Assembly (NCBI GenBank): GCA_030156535.1
Contig: JASGMJ010000012.1
Location: forward strand, 62,001-126,000
Source: Candidatus Sumerlaeota bacterium
Lineage (GTDB): Bacteria > Sumerlaeota > Sumerlaeia > SLMS01 > JAHLLQ01
Direction: 5' to 3'
Length of the DNA: 64,000 nt
Shown one piece after another: positions 41,587 to 50,849 of the stretch; the stretch's first letter is position 1, and each line of letters opens with the position of its first letter. Under the pieces are notes generated by a model. That model had not been told where the DNA came from. It worked only from the letters and a program-made list of their open reading frames with translations, and ran no database searches. A program made the position numbers and the translations under genes.

Positions 41587-43212
41587 GTGATGCACGCGCC
41601 GGAGCCGAACCGGCAACACACCAAGAAGAACGAACCATTCATGCGGCTGCTGACGGGCATTTACCACAACCTTCTGGACAATCCGATCCTGACGCGCGAG
41701 CTGCGCCGCCGGATGCGCGGCAAGGCACTTGTCTACAGCATCATCGGCTACATCATCCTGATGGCGGTGACCAGCGCGCTGATTCTGCTCGCCAGCTACA
41801 ACCCGTTGGCCATGGCCCGCGAGCAGGACACGCAGAAGATGCTCGAAGGCCTGGCGGTAACGGGCTTCACGCTCTTCAAATGGATCAGCGCGATACAGGG
41901 CCTGCTCGTTCTTATCATCGCACCGACAATCACGGCGGGCATGACCACCGGCGAGAAGGAAAAGAAGACCTTCGACTTCCTGCGCGTGACGACGATCACG
42001 CCGTGGATGTACATTCTCGGGTGCTTTCTCTCCACGACGTTCTATGTGTCGCTGGCGCTGATCTGCGCGCTGCCGCTGATCAGCCTGGCGTTCCTGTACG
42101 GCGGCATCAGCCGCACAAACGTCCTGGCATCGGGGGGGGTACTGCTGGGAACGTCGATGGTGCTCTCCTCCTTCGGGCTGCTGATTTCCTCGCTGCGCGA
42201 GCGCACGCGCACGGCGCAGGGCATCGTCGTCTTCATGATTTTCTCGATGTTGTTTGGCGGTGGCATTCTCTACCAACAGACTTCCGTCTGGCTGGGCACG
42301 ACGTCGGCAATGGCGGCGGCCCAGGGAGGCAACACGGCCACGCAGGCGGCAAGTAGCCTGCTCATCTTTGGCTTCACGGTACCCTCGTGGGTGATCGGAG
42401 CGGCCGGGATGCTCTTTCTGACGGGCGTTTTTCTGCTCATCGCCACGCGCAAGCTCTTCGATCCGGACGAGACGCGGGCGCTCTCGCACTGGCAGTTCGC
42501 CGTGATTGCCGTGGGAATCGTCGGAACGATGCTGGGCGTGACGAAGGGACAAGTGGTGACGAACTTCATGGGGCTGGTGTTCGTCTCGTTGGGCAGCCTG
42601 CTACTCGGCGTCGCCGCGTTGTGCTTTGCTGTGGGGCGGATGGAAGTGGGCGACGAAATCTGGCACCTCAAACGGCTGCTGCCCTTCCTGCGGCCGTTCG
42701 ACCAAACGCTGCCCTTCCTGGTGCTGACGGGCTTCGCGTGGTACTTTGGCGTCACCGTGCTGATTTCGTGGTCAGCGGGCTTGTCCTCCATGACGGCGGA
42801 GTTGTTCCAGGCCGCGGCGCTCGTGGGGATCGCGGGCTACGCATTTTTCTGCGTCTTCGCCCGGTTCGCCACGGCGATCACCGTGGGGCGCAAGGGCGCG
42901 GGGCGGATCACACTGGCCGTGCTCATCGCGTTCTGGTTTGTGATTCCGATCCTCGGTGCCATCATGGCGACCGCGTCGCCGTTTGCCTTCGTCGGGCACG
43001 GCCTGATGAGGCTCTCGCCGTTTTTCATGATGATCGAGGGGATCAACGATCCGAAACTTTACGGCAGCACCAATTCATTCCTGGCGTTGCCGGGCATTGG
43101 CGCCGTGGCGTTCTACACCGTTCTCGGCGTGGTCTTTCTCGTCATCGGAGAGTACCGCCGCTTCCGCCGCTGGCGCGGGTTCGACTACCATTACGACATG
43201 CCGGCGCGATAG
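41587..43212 (+). CDS. ABC-2 type transporter permease-like membrane protein
   Basis: A 541-residue polytopic membrane protein. The N-terminal half has the ABC-2 permease pattern: a cytoplasmic NPILTRELRRRMRG, a first helix (SIIGYIILMAV), then the loop MTTGEKEKKTFDFLRVTTITPW, typical of ABC-2 permeases that pair with a separate ATPase. About ten helices in all are visible, extending to the C-terminus. No ATP-binding gene lies beside it. The start is uncertain: GTG 41587, ATG 41590 or ATG 41641; the last is closest to the conserved region. The substrate is unknown. Confidence 0.8.
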   Translation: MMHAPEPNRQHTKKNEPFMRLLTGIYHNLLDNPILTRELRRRMRGKALVYSIIGYIILMAVTSALILLASYNPLAMAREQDTQKMLEGLAVTGFTLFKWISAIQGLLVLIIAPTITAGMTTGEKEKKTFDFLRVTTITPWMYILGCFLSTTFYVSLALICALPLISLAFLYGGISRTNVLASGGVLLGTSMVLSSFGLLISSLRERTRTAQGIVVFMIFSMLFGGGILYQQTSVWLGTTSAMAAAQGGNTATQAASSLLIFGFTVPSWVIGAAGMLFLTGVFLLIATRKLFDPDETRALSHWQFAVIAVGIVGTMLGVTKGQVVTNFMGLVFVSLGSLLLGVAALCFAVGRMEVGDEIWHLKRLLPFLRPFDQTLPFLVLTGFAWYFGVTVLISWSAGLSSMTAELFQAAALVGIAGYAFFCVFARFATAITVGRKGAGRITLAVLIAFWFVIPILGAIMATASPFAFVGHGLMRLSPFFMMIEGINDPKLYGSTNSFLALPGIGAVAFYTVLGVVFLVIGEYRRFRRWRGFDYHYDMPAR

Positions 43213-43233
43213 GGAGTGAGCCTTCCCGCCCGC

Positions 43234-44496
43234 TCAATGCAGCCGTGAGATTTCCCCGAGGCACTCCAGGGCCGTGGCGCGAATCTTGGAGATTTTCTCC
43301 ATCTCGCTGATCTCGGGGTGGATGTAGGGGTTGCGGTAGTGCTGGAGCGAAACGAGCAGGTTGGCGAACCGCTTGACCTCCTCATCCGCCTCGATGCCGC
43401 GCAGGTTGAGCGGATTGGCCACTTTGATCTTCTTGCGCAGGGTCTTGATCTCGTAGGAGCGCCCGAAGCAGAGAATGATGATGCCGAGGGCCTTGAGACC
43501 GTCAGGCTTGTAGCGTGACTCGTGTTCGAGGATGCGCTGGAAGACCTGGCGCACGTTGTCGATCGTGAAATCGAACGGGCACATCTGCTGCATCCGGACA
43601 AGGTACTGATGGTAGAAGAGGTCGAGCTGGCCCGTCCTCGGCTCCAGAAGATCCTTGATCAGATGGATGGTTTCACGCTGGGAGAGGAGGCGGTGGAGGC
43701 GTTTGCGCAGGCGCACCTTGGCTTCGTTCTCGACGGCAAAGCAGAAGGAGAAGCCGATGTTGCGGGAGAAGTCGGCCTGAAGAGCGGGGGAATCGCCCCC
43801 CTGGCGCTGGAAGAAGTACTCGGCGGTGCGCAGTTCCTTGCGAGTGTCGGGGTCGAAGCTGCCAAAGGAGGGGAGGACTTCCTTCAGGTGGGCTTCGGCG
43901 CCCTCGATTTCGCGCAGACTGGCGGCCTTGATCTGCTCTTCGAGCGAGCGGCGTACGTCGGTCTCGGTGGCAGCCGCCAGGGCGTCGTAGGCTTCGCTGC
44001 GGATGCTGGGGTGGAGGCGGGAGTCGGCGGCGAGTTCGCGCAGGCGCACAAGGGCACCGGCATCGAGCGAGTCCGGCGCGGAGGCGATCGAGGCGATTTC
44101 CTCGCGGAAGGCGCGATTGCGCACCCACGCTTCGCGGGCGGATTCGATGGTGCGGTAGAGGCTCTCGATCTCTTCGTCAATGCGCGACTTGCTGATGACG
44201 CTGTGGGCGCCCAGACGCGAGGCCTCGGCCCCTTCCTCGAACGTGCCAACGGCGCTGATCATCACGATGGGGACAAGTGGCTCGACCTGTTTGATCGAGC
44301 GAATCACGTCGAGTCCCTCGGTGGGAGTCCGCATGTTGAGGTCGGTGACGACGACTTCAGGCTTCTGTTCCTGGAAGACCGCCAGCGCCTGCTCGCCGTT
44401 CTCCGCTTCGAATACATCATAATCGCGCAACAGCAGGTTGCGACGAAAAGCAGCTCGATACATTTCGTTGTCGTCGACGATCAGGACCTTGGTCAT
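43234..44496 (-). CDS. response regulator with unusual C-terminal domain (HEPN-like motif)
   Basis: A 420-residue partner of the histidine kinase encoded just upstream (4-base overlap). The receiver domain (about 1-120) has the acidic pair DD (8-9), the phospho-acceptor D52 (VVTDLNM), a serine at the T/S position (MISAVG) and the lysine in ISKSR. The remaining 300 residues are mostly helical and are not a DNA-binding domain that I recognise. Near the end, R388-N-P-Y-I-H393 (in QHYRNPYIHPE) matches the R-x4-H catalytic motif of HEPN-type RNases. That resemblance is inference from a short motif. No HTH or GGDEF motif is visible. Confidence 0.88.
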   Translation of the reverse strand: MTKVLIVDDNEMYRAAFRRNLLLRDYDVFEAENGEQALAVFQEQKPEVVVTDLNMRTPTEGLDVIRSIKQVEPLVPIVMISAVGTFEEGAEASRLGAHSVISKSRIDEEIESLYRTIESAREAWVRNRAFREEIASIASAPDSLDAGALVRLRELAADSRLHPSIRSEAYDALAAATETDVRRSLEEQIKAASLREIEGAEAHLKEVLPSFGSFDPDTRKELRTAEYFFQRQGGDSPALQADFSRNIGFSFCFAVENEAKVRLRKRLHRLLSQRETIHLIKDLLEPRTGQLDLFYHQYLVRMQQMCPFDFTIDNVRQVFQRILEHESRYKPDGLKALGIIILCFGRSYEIKTLRKKIKVANPLNLRGIEADEEVKRFANLLVSLQHYRNPYIHPEISEMEKISKIRATALECLGEISRLH

Positions 44497-46664
44497 CGGG
44501 AATCCCCCGTGGGAATGTTCTGGTTGGGTGAGTGGAGCAAGTCCGGGGCCGGGTGGCGTGGGGTGAAACGATGACTCGGCAGAATAATGGTGAACGAGGC
44601 TCCGCCTTCGGGGCGATTGCGGGCAGCGACCTCGCCGCCATGGAACTCGCGCACGATCTGCTGGACCCAGTTGAGCCCGAGCCCTTCGCTGGCTCCCTTT
44701 TCCTTGGTGGAGTAGCCGAGCTGGAAAATCTCGTCGATTTCGTGGGGCTCGAGCAGGCGCCCGTCATCAGCGCGAATGCCGCCTCCCGTGTCCTCGACGG
44801 CGATCTCGGGCAACCCGGAGTCGGGGTTGGTGCGCGTGCGGATCGTCACGGTGCCCGCCGGGCGCTCGGCCGAGGTTTCGCGCTTGATGGCGTCGGCCGC
44901 ATTGCTGAGCAGATTGAAGAGCGCCAGCCGCAGGAGACGTGGCTCGATTTCAGCCGTTTCCATGTCTTCTTCCAGGACGATCTCGATCGAAATGGCGCGC
45001 GAGAGCGACAACTTGAACAGCGCTGCAACATCACGAACCAGTTCGTTGAGGTCGGTTTCTTCGAACTTGGGGCGTGAGAGGTATGTGAACGAGCGATAGA
45101 GGTTCACGGTTTCCTGGAGGAAGCGGGTGTTGTTGAGCAGCGATTCGAGCGATTCGCGGAAGATGGCCTGCTTGCGGGGATTGTCGAGTTCCTCGCGGGG
45201 GAGCTCGAGCAGGGTCTTGAGGCTCATGAGTTCGAGCTTGCTCGTCGCGATGATATTGGTGAGATCGTGGCCAATGTTGCGCGAGAGCGAGATGTTGGCT
45301 TTGCTCTTCTCGGTCAGGATCAGACGGCGTTGCTCGGCGACGGCCTGGAGGGCGTAGCGCACTTCGCGGGCGGCGCGCGAGCCGAGGTCCTTCCACCAGG
45401 GGAACTGGGCGGAACGCGCGCCCGGCAGGCGGAGAACCAGGATGCTGAGATGGTGCTCTGATGCGCCGACGGCTTCGGCCCACCAGCCAGCCTGGCCTTC
45501 GGGGGGATCGTCGAAGAGCGCGGCGTCGTAGGTGGAGAGGGTGCTGGAACCCGGAGACGCGTTGAGCTTCGTGGCGATGTGCTCGATGAATGCAGTGCAA
45601 TCAGGCGCGGTGCCGTTGGCGTCGTAACGGGCCGCAGGCACGAAAGTTCCGCTTTCCTCGTCGTGACGGAAAACGACGAGCGCGGCGTGCTCGACGGGGA
45701 AGAGTTCGCCGAGGAGTTGCGGTGCGAGTTCGAGCAGTGGCTGGCGTTCGAGGAGGCGATGGCGCGCGAGGAATTCGCGCAGGGCCGTGGAGAAGACCGA
45801 AAGCGTCGCGTCCCGTGCGAGGTTATTGTAGTATTTTTCGATCAACGTGCGGGGACGGGGGATAATCGGCGAGCCAACAGCGGGGCCCTTGTCGAGCGCG
45901 CGGATCAACGTGCGCATCGGCATGAGAAGCCGGGAGAGGAACAAAATATAGGTCAGCGCAATGCCGGTCACGATGAGAAGCGTGTAGATCTGCCAACGGC
46001 GCGTCAGGGCCTCGATCTGCGGGTTTCCCTTGGGGGCCGTGATTGCGATGACAAGCAGGGTTCCGTTGTTCCCCTTGATCTGCGTCCATTCCTGCACGAA
46101 CGGCCGGGGAAGCAGGCTGTTGGAGAAGTCGCCGGTGATGGCGCGCGACTGCCGGGTGCCGGTGCCGATGATGGGCGTGCGGTTCTTGCTTAAGAGCTCG
46201 ACGCGCACGACGAATGGGTAAGCGTCGAGCAGGCGCTGGCCCACGTTCTCGAATCGCTGCTCGATGAGGCGGCGGTTCTCGCGCACGGCGTCGGACTCGA
46301 TGCGCTCGCGGTCGATGTAGGAGGAGACGTAGACGCCGGCGACGGTTGAAAGTTCTTCGAGCAGCGGGTCCTGGCGCAGGCGCTCCTCGATGAAGATGCG
46401 GGTCAGCAGTTCGCGCTTCTGGTCCTCGTAGTAGGCTGTGTCGATCTGGAGAACGACGAGCAGCGTGACGCCCGCGAAGGCGAGCGAGGAGACGATGAGG
46501 AGCAGGTTGCGGCGGAGAAACTGGCGGAGAGGGAGGCCGGGTGGGGATTGGAACGGCTCGCGGTGGGCCTGGAGCAGGCGCGTCACGGTCGACGAGGGCG
46601 AAGAGGCGTCGCCGAACTCCTCGGACTCCAGCGGTGCGGACGTCCTGCCGGGCTCAGGTGTCAT
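44493..46664 (-). CDS. membrane sensor histidine kinase
   Basis: A 723-residue sensor kinase. An N-terminal cytoplasmic stretch is followed by two membrane helices (54-74 and 226-246) around a 150-residue extracytoplasmic sensor. A HAMP-like connector, a GAF-like region (about 305-445) and a kinase core come next. The phospho-acceptor is H466 in SRNIGHDLTN, a variant of the HisKA H-box. The ATPase has LFNLLSNAADAI (N-box), DTGGGI and SEGLGLNW. Its start overlaps the LptE-like gene by 11 bases and its end overlaps the response regulator by four, so it belongs to the envelope operon and may sense envelope state. Confidence 0.92.
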   Translation of the reverse strand: MTPEPGRTSAPLESEEFGDASSPSSTVTRLLQAHREPFQSPPGLPLRQFLRRNLLLIVSSLAFAGVTLLVVLQIDTAYYEDQKRELLTRIFIEERLRQDPLLEELSTVAGVYVSSYIDRERIESDAVRENRRLIEQRFENVGQRLLDAYPFVVRVELLSKNRTPIIGTGTRQSRAITGDFSNSLLPRPFVQEWTQIKGNNGTLLVIAITAPKGNPQIEALTRRWQIYTLLIVTGIALTYILFLSRLLMPMRTLIRALDKGPAVGSPIIPRPRTLIEKYYNNLARDATLSVFSTALREFLARHRLLERQPLLELAPQLLGELFPVEHAALVVFRHDEESGTFVPAARYDANGTAPDCTAFIEHIATKLNASPGSSTLSTYDAALFDDPPEGQAGWWAEAVGASEHHLSILVLRLPGARSAQFPWWKDLGSRAAREVRYALQAVAEQRRLILTEKSKANISLSRNIGHDLTNIIATSKLELMSLKTLLELPREELDNPRKQAIFRESLESLLNNTRFLQETVNLYRSFTYLSRPKFEETDLNELVRDVAALFKLSLSRAISIEIVLEEDMETAEIEPRLLRLALFNLLSNAADAIKRETSAERPAGTVTIRTRTNPDSGLPEIAVEDTGGGIRADDGRLLEPHEIDEIFQLGYSTKEKGASEGLGLNWVQQIVREFHGGEVAARNRPEGGASFTIILPSHRFTPRHPAPDLLHSPNQNIPTGDSR

Positions 46665-47193
46665 CGGTGTAGGACCCGGTCAGAACCTCGCGGACGATAA
46701 GCTGGGCAAAGCGTTGCAGGGCCAGGGCCTTCCCCTCGGGCTCGGGGGTGTAGTTGATTCGCCGCTTGTCGTTGGTGTAGGTTGTCGTGGAGATCACCTT
46801 GCGGCTTCCGCCGAAGACGGGCTTGCCCGGGATGTTCTGGACGATGCGGACGTCGGCCTCGATGGTCAGTTGGAGGCGGCGGGTGAAGTCGTCGGAATCG
46901 AGGGACACCGGGTCGTCGAGGAAGTCCTTGATGGTGATTTCGAGAATCGCGTCGGCCTCGCGCGGGTTGCGGGCGAGCTCAAGACGCCCGTCGGCCAGAA
47001 ACTCCTTCTGGACGAGGCGTGTGGCGTCTTCCTCCAGCCCGGGCTCGGCGCTGCGGTTGATGATCATCGGAATGTGAACGGTGCGGATGGAGGGCGGGAG
47101 CGTGCGCTGGCGTGAGACGCGGGTACACGCACCAAGAACGACAATCAGGGCGAGTGCGGCAAGAAATGGTGGCACCTGGCGCATGCGAATCAT
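46654..47193 (-). CDS. LptE-like outer-membrane lipoprotein
   Basis: A 179-residue lipoprotein. The signal peptide ends in a lipobox, LGAC, so the cysteine near residue 23 should be acylated (Lnt is encoded at 13306). The mature part has the LptE/LPS-assembly lipoprotein pattern: a TVHIPMIINRS strand, an alternating beta/alpha fold with LVQKEFLADGRLEL, and an ITIKDF strand. LptE plugs the LptD pore that inserts LPS. The call rests on size, lipobox and fold pattern; sequence identity in the family is low. The ATG at 47193 has GGAGG 11 bases upstream; a second ATG three codons later is possible. Confidence 0.72.
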   Translation of the reverse strand: MIRMRQVPPFLAALALIVVLGACTRVSRQRTLPPSIRTVHIPMIINRSAEPGLEEDATRLVQKEFLADGRLELARNPREADAILEITIKDFLDDPVSLDSDDFTRRLQLTIEADVRIVQNIPGKPVFGGSRKVISTTTYTNDKRRINYTPEPEGKALALQRFAQLIVREVLTGSYTDDT

Positions 47194-47275
47194 GTGTCTG
47201 CGAGCCTCCAAGGGCGACGTTCCCGCGAGCGGGGCGCGGCGTCAATGCCGCATCAAACCTTGCTCCCCGCCGCTC

Positions 47276-48001
47276 CTACATCTCGTTGACGGTAACGTCG
47301 GCGGGGAAGGTGGTCTCGTAGGTGGACTCGGGGATCGGGGGATTCTTGCGGATTTCGATGATTTCGATCCGTACCACGTCCTCCGTTTCCTCCATTACGA
47401 GCTTGCGGGGCTGGAGTTCCTCCTTGTCGAACGCGATCGTGATCTTCTGGAAGTTCAGCGTGCGGTCAACGTCGCGGGACAGAAAATCAATGACGATCTG
47501 GCCGGGATCGGTGCCCTGATCCTCGGCCAGGCTGACGTTGAACACGTCGAGAATCAGTTCCACTTTGAGCCCGAAACCGACGAGCAATTCGTTGATCGGC
47601 GCGTCCTCGCTGGCATCGACCTTGAACTTGTCGAGCTGCTTGTTCTCGGGCGAATAGAAGTAGCCGGTATTCTCGATCAGGAAAAACTGCGCGGGAGACG
47701 GGTCCTTGTAGTCGCAACGGAACTTGTTCGGCCGCGTGTGCCAAAACTCGCCGTTGCTGTGGATTTCCTCGGAGAACATGACATTCTCGCGCACCTGACT
47801 GAACTTGCCGTACAGGGTTTCAACGTCGCGATTGGCTTCCTCAACTTTGCGGAGAAAGGCGATGGCAGGGTCTTCGGCAACGGGGGTTGCCGCCGGGGCA
47901 GGCGTCGCAGCGGGCTCGGCCGGGGTTGCCTCCTGAGCAGGGACCACAGCGGGGAAAGCCGCAAGAAACGACAGGAAGAAAAGAACACAAAGACGAGTCA
48001 T
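47276..48001 (-). CDS. LolA-like periplasmic lipoprotein carrier
   Basis: A 241-residue exported protein. The signal peptide (cut near VVPAQ) is followed by a Pro/Ala/Thr-rich linker and a LolA-type domain (about 48-240): FLRKVEEANRDVETLYGKFSQV, a GEFWHTRPNKFRCDY strand and FFLIENTGYFYSPE. LolA carries lipoproteins across the periplasm to the outer membrane. The cluster with an LptE-like lipoprotein fits that role, but LolA-like folds also occur in other lipid carriers. The ATG has AGAGG about seven bases upstream. Confidence 0.8.
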   Translation of the reverse strand: MTRLCVLFFLSFLAAFPAVVPAQEATPAEPAATPAPAATPVAEDPAIAFLRKVEEANRDVETLYGKFSQVRENVMFSEEIHSNGEFWHTRPNKFRCDYKDPSPAQFFLIENTGYFYSPENKQLDKFKVDASEDAPINELLVGFGLKVELILDVFNVSLAEDQGTDPGQIVIDFLSRDVDRTLNFQKITIAFDKEELQPRKLVMEETEDVVRIEIIEIRKNPPIPESTYETTFPADVTVNEM

Positions 48002-48050
48002 ATCAACCTCTTGGAGTCATTATGCCACCATTGATCGTGGCGGAGTTCGT

Positions 48051-50831
48051 TCACTTTTCGGGACTGCTGCTCACCTGACCTGCGGGGTCCTGCCCGGGAT
48101 TGGCTTCGCTGGCCCATGGCAGGGGTTCGCCGGGGGCGAGTTCCTTCACATTCTTTAGATACAAAACGGGGCGCCTAGGTTTCCGAGTCCGGGCATCCAA
48201 GGGGAGCATCTGCAAAATCCAGCCCTGAGGATCAAGCTCGACGGATAGGGGACGGGAGCGGGTGGTGAGCGTCAAGGTCGTCGCTTCGTCCGCGTCGAGA
48301 GCGACGTGCTGATCCACCCTGTCGCCGTCGGTGCGCAAGGTCAACGGCACGCGCATGAAGCCATCGCCCCGGTTGGCCGCCACGATACGGGTGGTGTATT
48401 CAAGGCGGCGGGTTTCGGGATTCTCGGAGAGGACAACCTCGGCGCGTTCGAGAACGTAGGTGGGGAGCACGCCGGTTTCCATCCACTGGGTGAAGAAGCG
48501 CTCCATGTCGCGATCCGGGGCGTGTGCGGCGGCCAGCGTCCGGAAGTCCTCCAGCCGAAGCACCTGGCCCCGGCGCGCGGTCAGCACGTCGCCAAGAAAC
48601 GCGCGGTAGGCGTCGTCACCGAGGACGCCGCGCAGCATGTGGTGAAGGGCGAGAAGGCGCTCGGGCGGTGCCGGAGGGAGCGTGCGGGGGCGGGCAAGGG
48701 CAGGGCCGCGGTAGCCGGGCTCATCGCGGGGAAGGATGTCGAAAGGATCGGCGCGCTCGCCGCTGACCCACTCCCACGGAACGAGGACGAAATCGCGGCG
48801 GCGCGCTTCGTACTCGCGCAGCGGCACTCCCCCGGCAAAGGCAAACTCGTGCAGGTAGCGGACCCAGGTGTCGCGCAGGAACTCGGGGAACTCAAAGCCA
48901 GAGAAGTTGCGTTCCCAGACCTGATCGAGCGCCTTGCGCTGCAGGGCACCGAACTGGATGTCGAACTCGGGGGCGGTGGGGGCCTTGTAGTCATCGTAGG
49001 CGGGAAGAAGCTCGGAGAGGTAATCGAGAATGCCCGAGGGCACCGTCGTCGCCCCGCCCTGGGCGGCACCGGGCACTTCGTGGAAGGTGATGACGGACGG
49101 CGGCGTTCCGAAGGCGCGGCCAAATCGCTCGAAGCGTCGGCCGTAAATCGTCTGGAGGGCTTTGGCCAGTTCGGCGTGCTCGGGGAAGACAACGAATGCG
49201 ACGGGGACGTCACCGTGGGTTTCCTCGATGCGCACCACGCGGGCGGCATAGGGGGCGGCGGGAATGTCGGGCGTGGCATCGCTCAACACCACGCGCCCCT
49301 CCACGGTTTCCTCCGTGGCTGTCCCCGAATGCCAGGTGCGGGGGGAATCCGCGGGGAGAACAAGGGCGTAGGGAGCCGCCTGGCGGGTGATCTGCCAGTC
49401 GTTGAAATGGTAGCGCAGGCGCATCCCCTCGCCATACCACAGGGGGAGGAAACGCCACGTGGCATAGCGTGGATGAAAGGCCCGCATCCAGGAGCGGCGG
49501 GCTGTTGGCTCGGGAGCGAGGCGGAACGAGACCGTCGTGGAGTCCGTTTCCGACAAGGGCGGATCGAAACGCAGGACCACCGCGCCGAGCGAACGCGAGG
49601 CTGCCCGGGGGAGCACTTCGACGGCGCCGTGACTGGCAGTCACCGAATGCACTTCCAGCAGAGGGCCGAACGTGACGGCGGCAAGCTCCTGCGTCCCTTC
49701 CACAGATTGCAGGGTCAGCTCGGCAATGAGGGGATCGCTCGGCGCAGCCGGAAGCAAGAGGCGGCGCTGCACGATGCGGGGTGGCTCGACGATGCCGTCC
49801 ACCGCGCCGGGCGGCTCGCTCATCGCATTCCACTGGGCCGTCTGAATACGGGGATCGGAACCGGAAAACACATGCGCGTCCATCCGGGCAACGGGCGCAA
49901 CGAGGTACCCCCCCACCACCACAAGGACGGCGGCCACTCCGAGATTTCCCCCACCACAGATGCGCAGCCGCCCGGCGAGCGCAAACGCCACACCGCGAAA
50001 GACGGGAAAGCTGGAGCGGCGCACCGGCGCGCCCGGGCGGACCGGAGTCCGGGGCTCGCGCACCCGGTACAGGAAAACGGCCGCTCCGAGAGCGGCGAGC
50101 CCCATGCCCGCCGTGGCCAGCGCGTCCTCGGCCAGCACCCGCATCGGCAGCAACACGCCCAGTTGCGAGGACGCGTAGGTGAAAAGATCACCCGGCGCGG
50201 AATCCCAGAGACGGTACCAGACACCGGGAACGGCCAGAAGGCCGCCGAACGCCAGCGCGCCCGCTTCGGTGTGCGCCACCGTACGACCGAAAACTCCGCA
50301 GGCCGCGCCGAGAACAATCAGGGGGAACGCGACCCCCGCGAACCAGAGAGGAATCGGAGCAATGAGCTCGGGGAATCCGCTGCGAAACAGGGGGAGAAAG
50401 GGAAAGGCCATGAGCAGCGCGGCAGCCAACGCCATCGAGAACGAAACGGCGCTCACGCGGGCCAGCTGAACAGGCAGACCGCCAGCCGGGCGCGCCTGTT
50501 CCATTTCGCTGCTGTGGTAATGATCCGGCTGACCAGCCAGATCGGCGGCCAGCACCAACGCCCCGGCGGCAATCAGCACGCCCAGCGCCTGGAGGCCCAG
50601 CACTCCGCCCGGGAAATCCGCCGGCGAGCCCGGACCGAATCCGCTCCCCGTGGCACCGGGGAAAGCCTCGCGGCGCTGCAAATAGATGCCGAGCAGCAAC
50701 TCCAGAAGCACAAAGACCCGCCATCGCCCCGAACGCAGCACGCGCTTGCCATCCAGCACGGCCAGGCCACTCCACACTCGGAGAGCGGAAGCACGGCGGA
50801 GAGCAGCGGGAGCGGAAGGGGAACCGGGCAC
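48051..50831 (-). CDS. ABC-2-like membrane domain fused to an inactive M1 peptidase-like domain
   Basis: A 926-residue protein in two parts. Residues about 20-315 form a polytopic ABC-2 permease-like region. From about 320 onward the chain looks like an M1 aminopeptidase: N-terminal beta domain, a segment FHEVPGAAQGGATTVPSGILDYLSE, then the position where M1 enzymes carry HExxHxWW. Here that position reads RKALDQVW (632-639), so the zinc-binding histidines and glutamate are missing, and the protein should not be a zinc peptidase. The C-terminal beta domain ends with DPQGWIL, as in M1 proteins. Similar permease/M1 fusions exist in other bacteria. It starts with GTG and follows the glycosyltransferase by 18 bases. 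Confidence 0.82.
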   Translation of the reverse strand: MPGSPSAPAALRRASALRVWSGLAVLDGKRVLRSGRWRVFVLLELLLGIYLQRREAFPGATGSGFGPGSPADFPGGVLGLQALGVLIAAGALVLAADLAGQPDHYHSSEMEQARPAGGLPVQLARVSAVSFSMALAAALLMAFPFLPLFRSGFPELIAPIPLWFAGVAFPLIVLGAACGVFGRTVAHTEAGALAFGGLLAVPGVWYRLWDSAPGDLFTYASSQLGVLLPMRVLAEDALATAGMGLAALGAAVFLYRVREPRTPVRPGAPVRRSSFPVFRGVAFALAGRLRICGGGNLGVAAVLVVVGGYLVAPVARMDAHVFSGSDPRIQTAQWNAMSEPPGAVDGIVEPPRIVQRRLLLPAAPSDPLIAELTLQSVEGTQELAAVTFGPLLEVHSVTASHGAVEVLPRAASRSLGAVVLRFDPPLSETDSTTVSFRLAPEPTARRSWMRAFHPRYATWRFLPLWYGEGMRLRYHFNDWQITRQAAPYALVLPADSPRTWHSGTATEETVEGRVVLSDATPDIPAAPYAARVVRIEETHGDVPVAFVVFPEHAELAKALQTIYGRRFERFGRAFGTPPSVITFHEVPGAAQGGATTVPSGILDYLSELLPAYDDYKAPTAPEFDIQFGALQRKALDQVWERNFSGFEFPEFLRDTWVRYLHEFAFAGGVPLREYEARRRDFVLVPWEWVSGERADPFDILPRDEPGYRGPALARPRTLPPAPPERLLALHHMLRGVLGDDAYRAFLGDVLTARRGQVLRLEDFRTLAAAHAPDRDMERFFTQWMETGVLPTYVLERAEVVLSENPETRRLEYTTRIVAANRGDGFMRVPLTLRTDGDRVDQHVALDADEATTLTLTTRSRPLSVELDPQGWILQMLPLDARTRKPRRPVLYLKNVKELAPGEPLPWASEANPGQDPAGQVSSSPEK

Positions 50832-50849
50832 GGGAAACCTGTGGGAGGG

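Noticed and set aside
48900-49100. HExxH zinc motif in the M1-like domain
   Set aside because: The only His-Glu pairs in this part of the protein (FHEVPG and LHEFAF) lack the second histidine at the required spacing.
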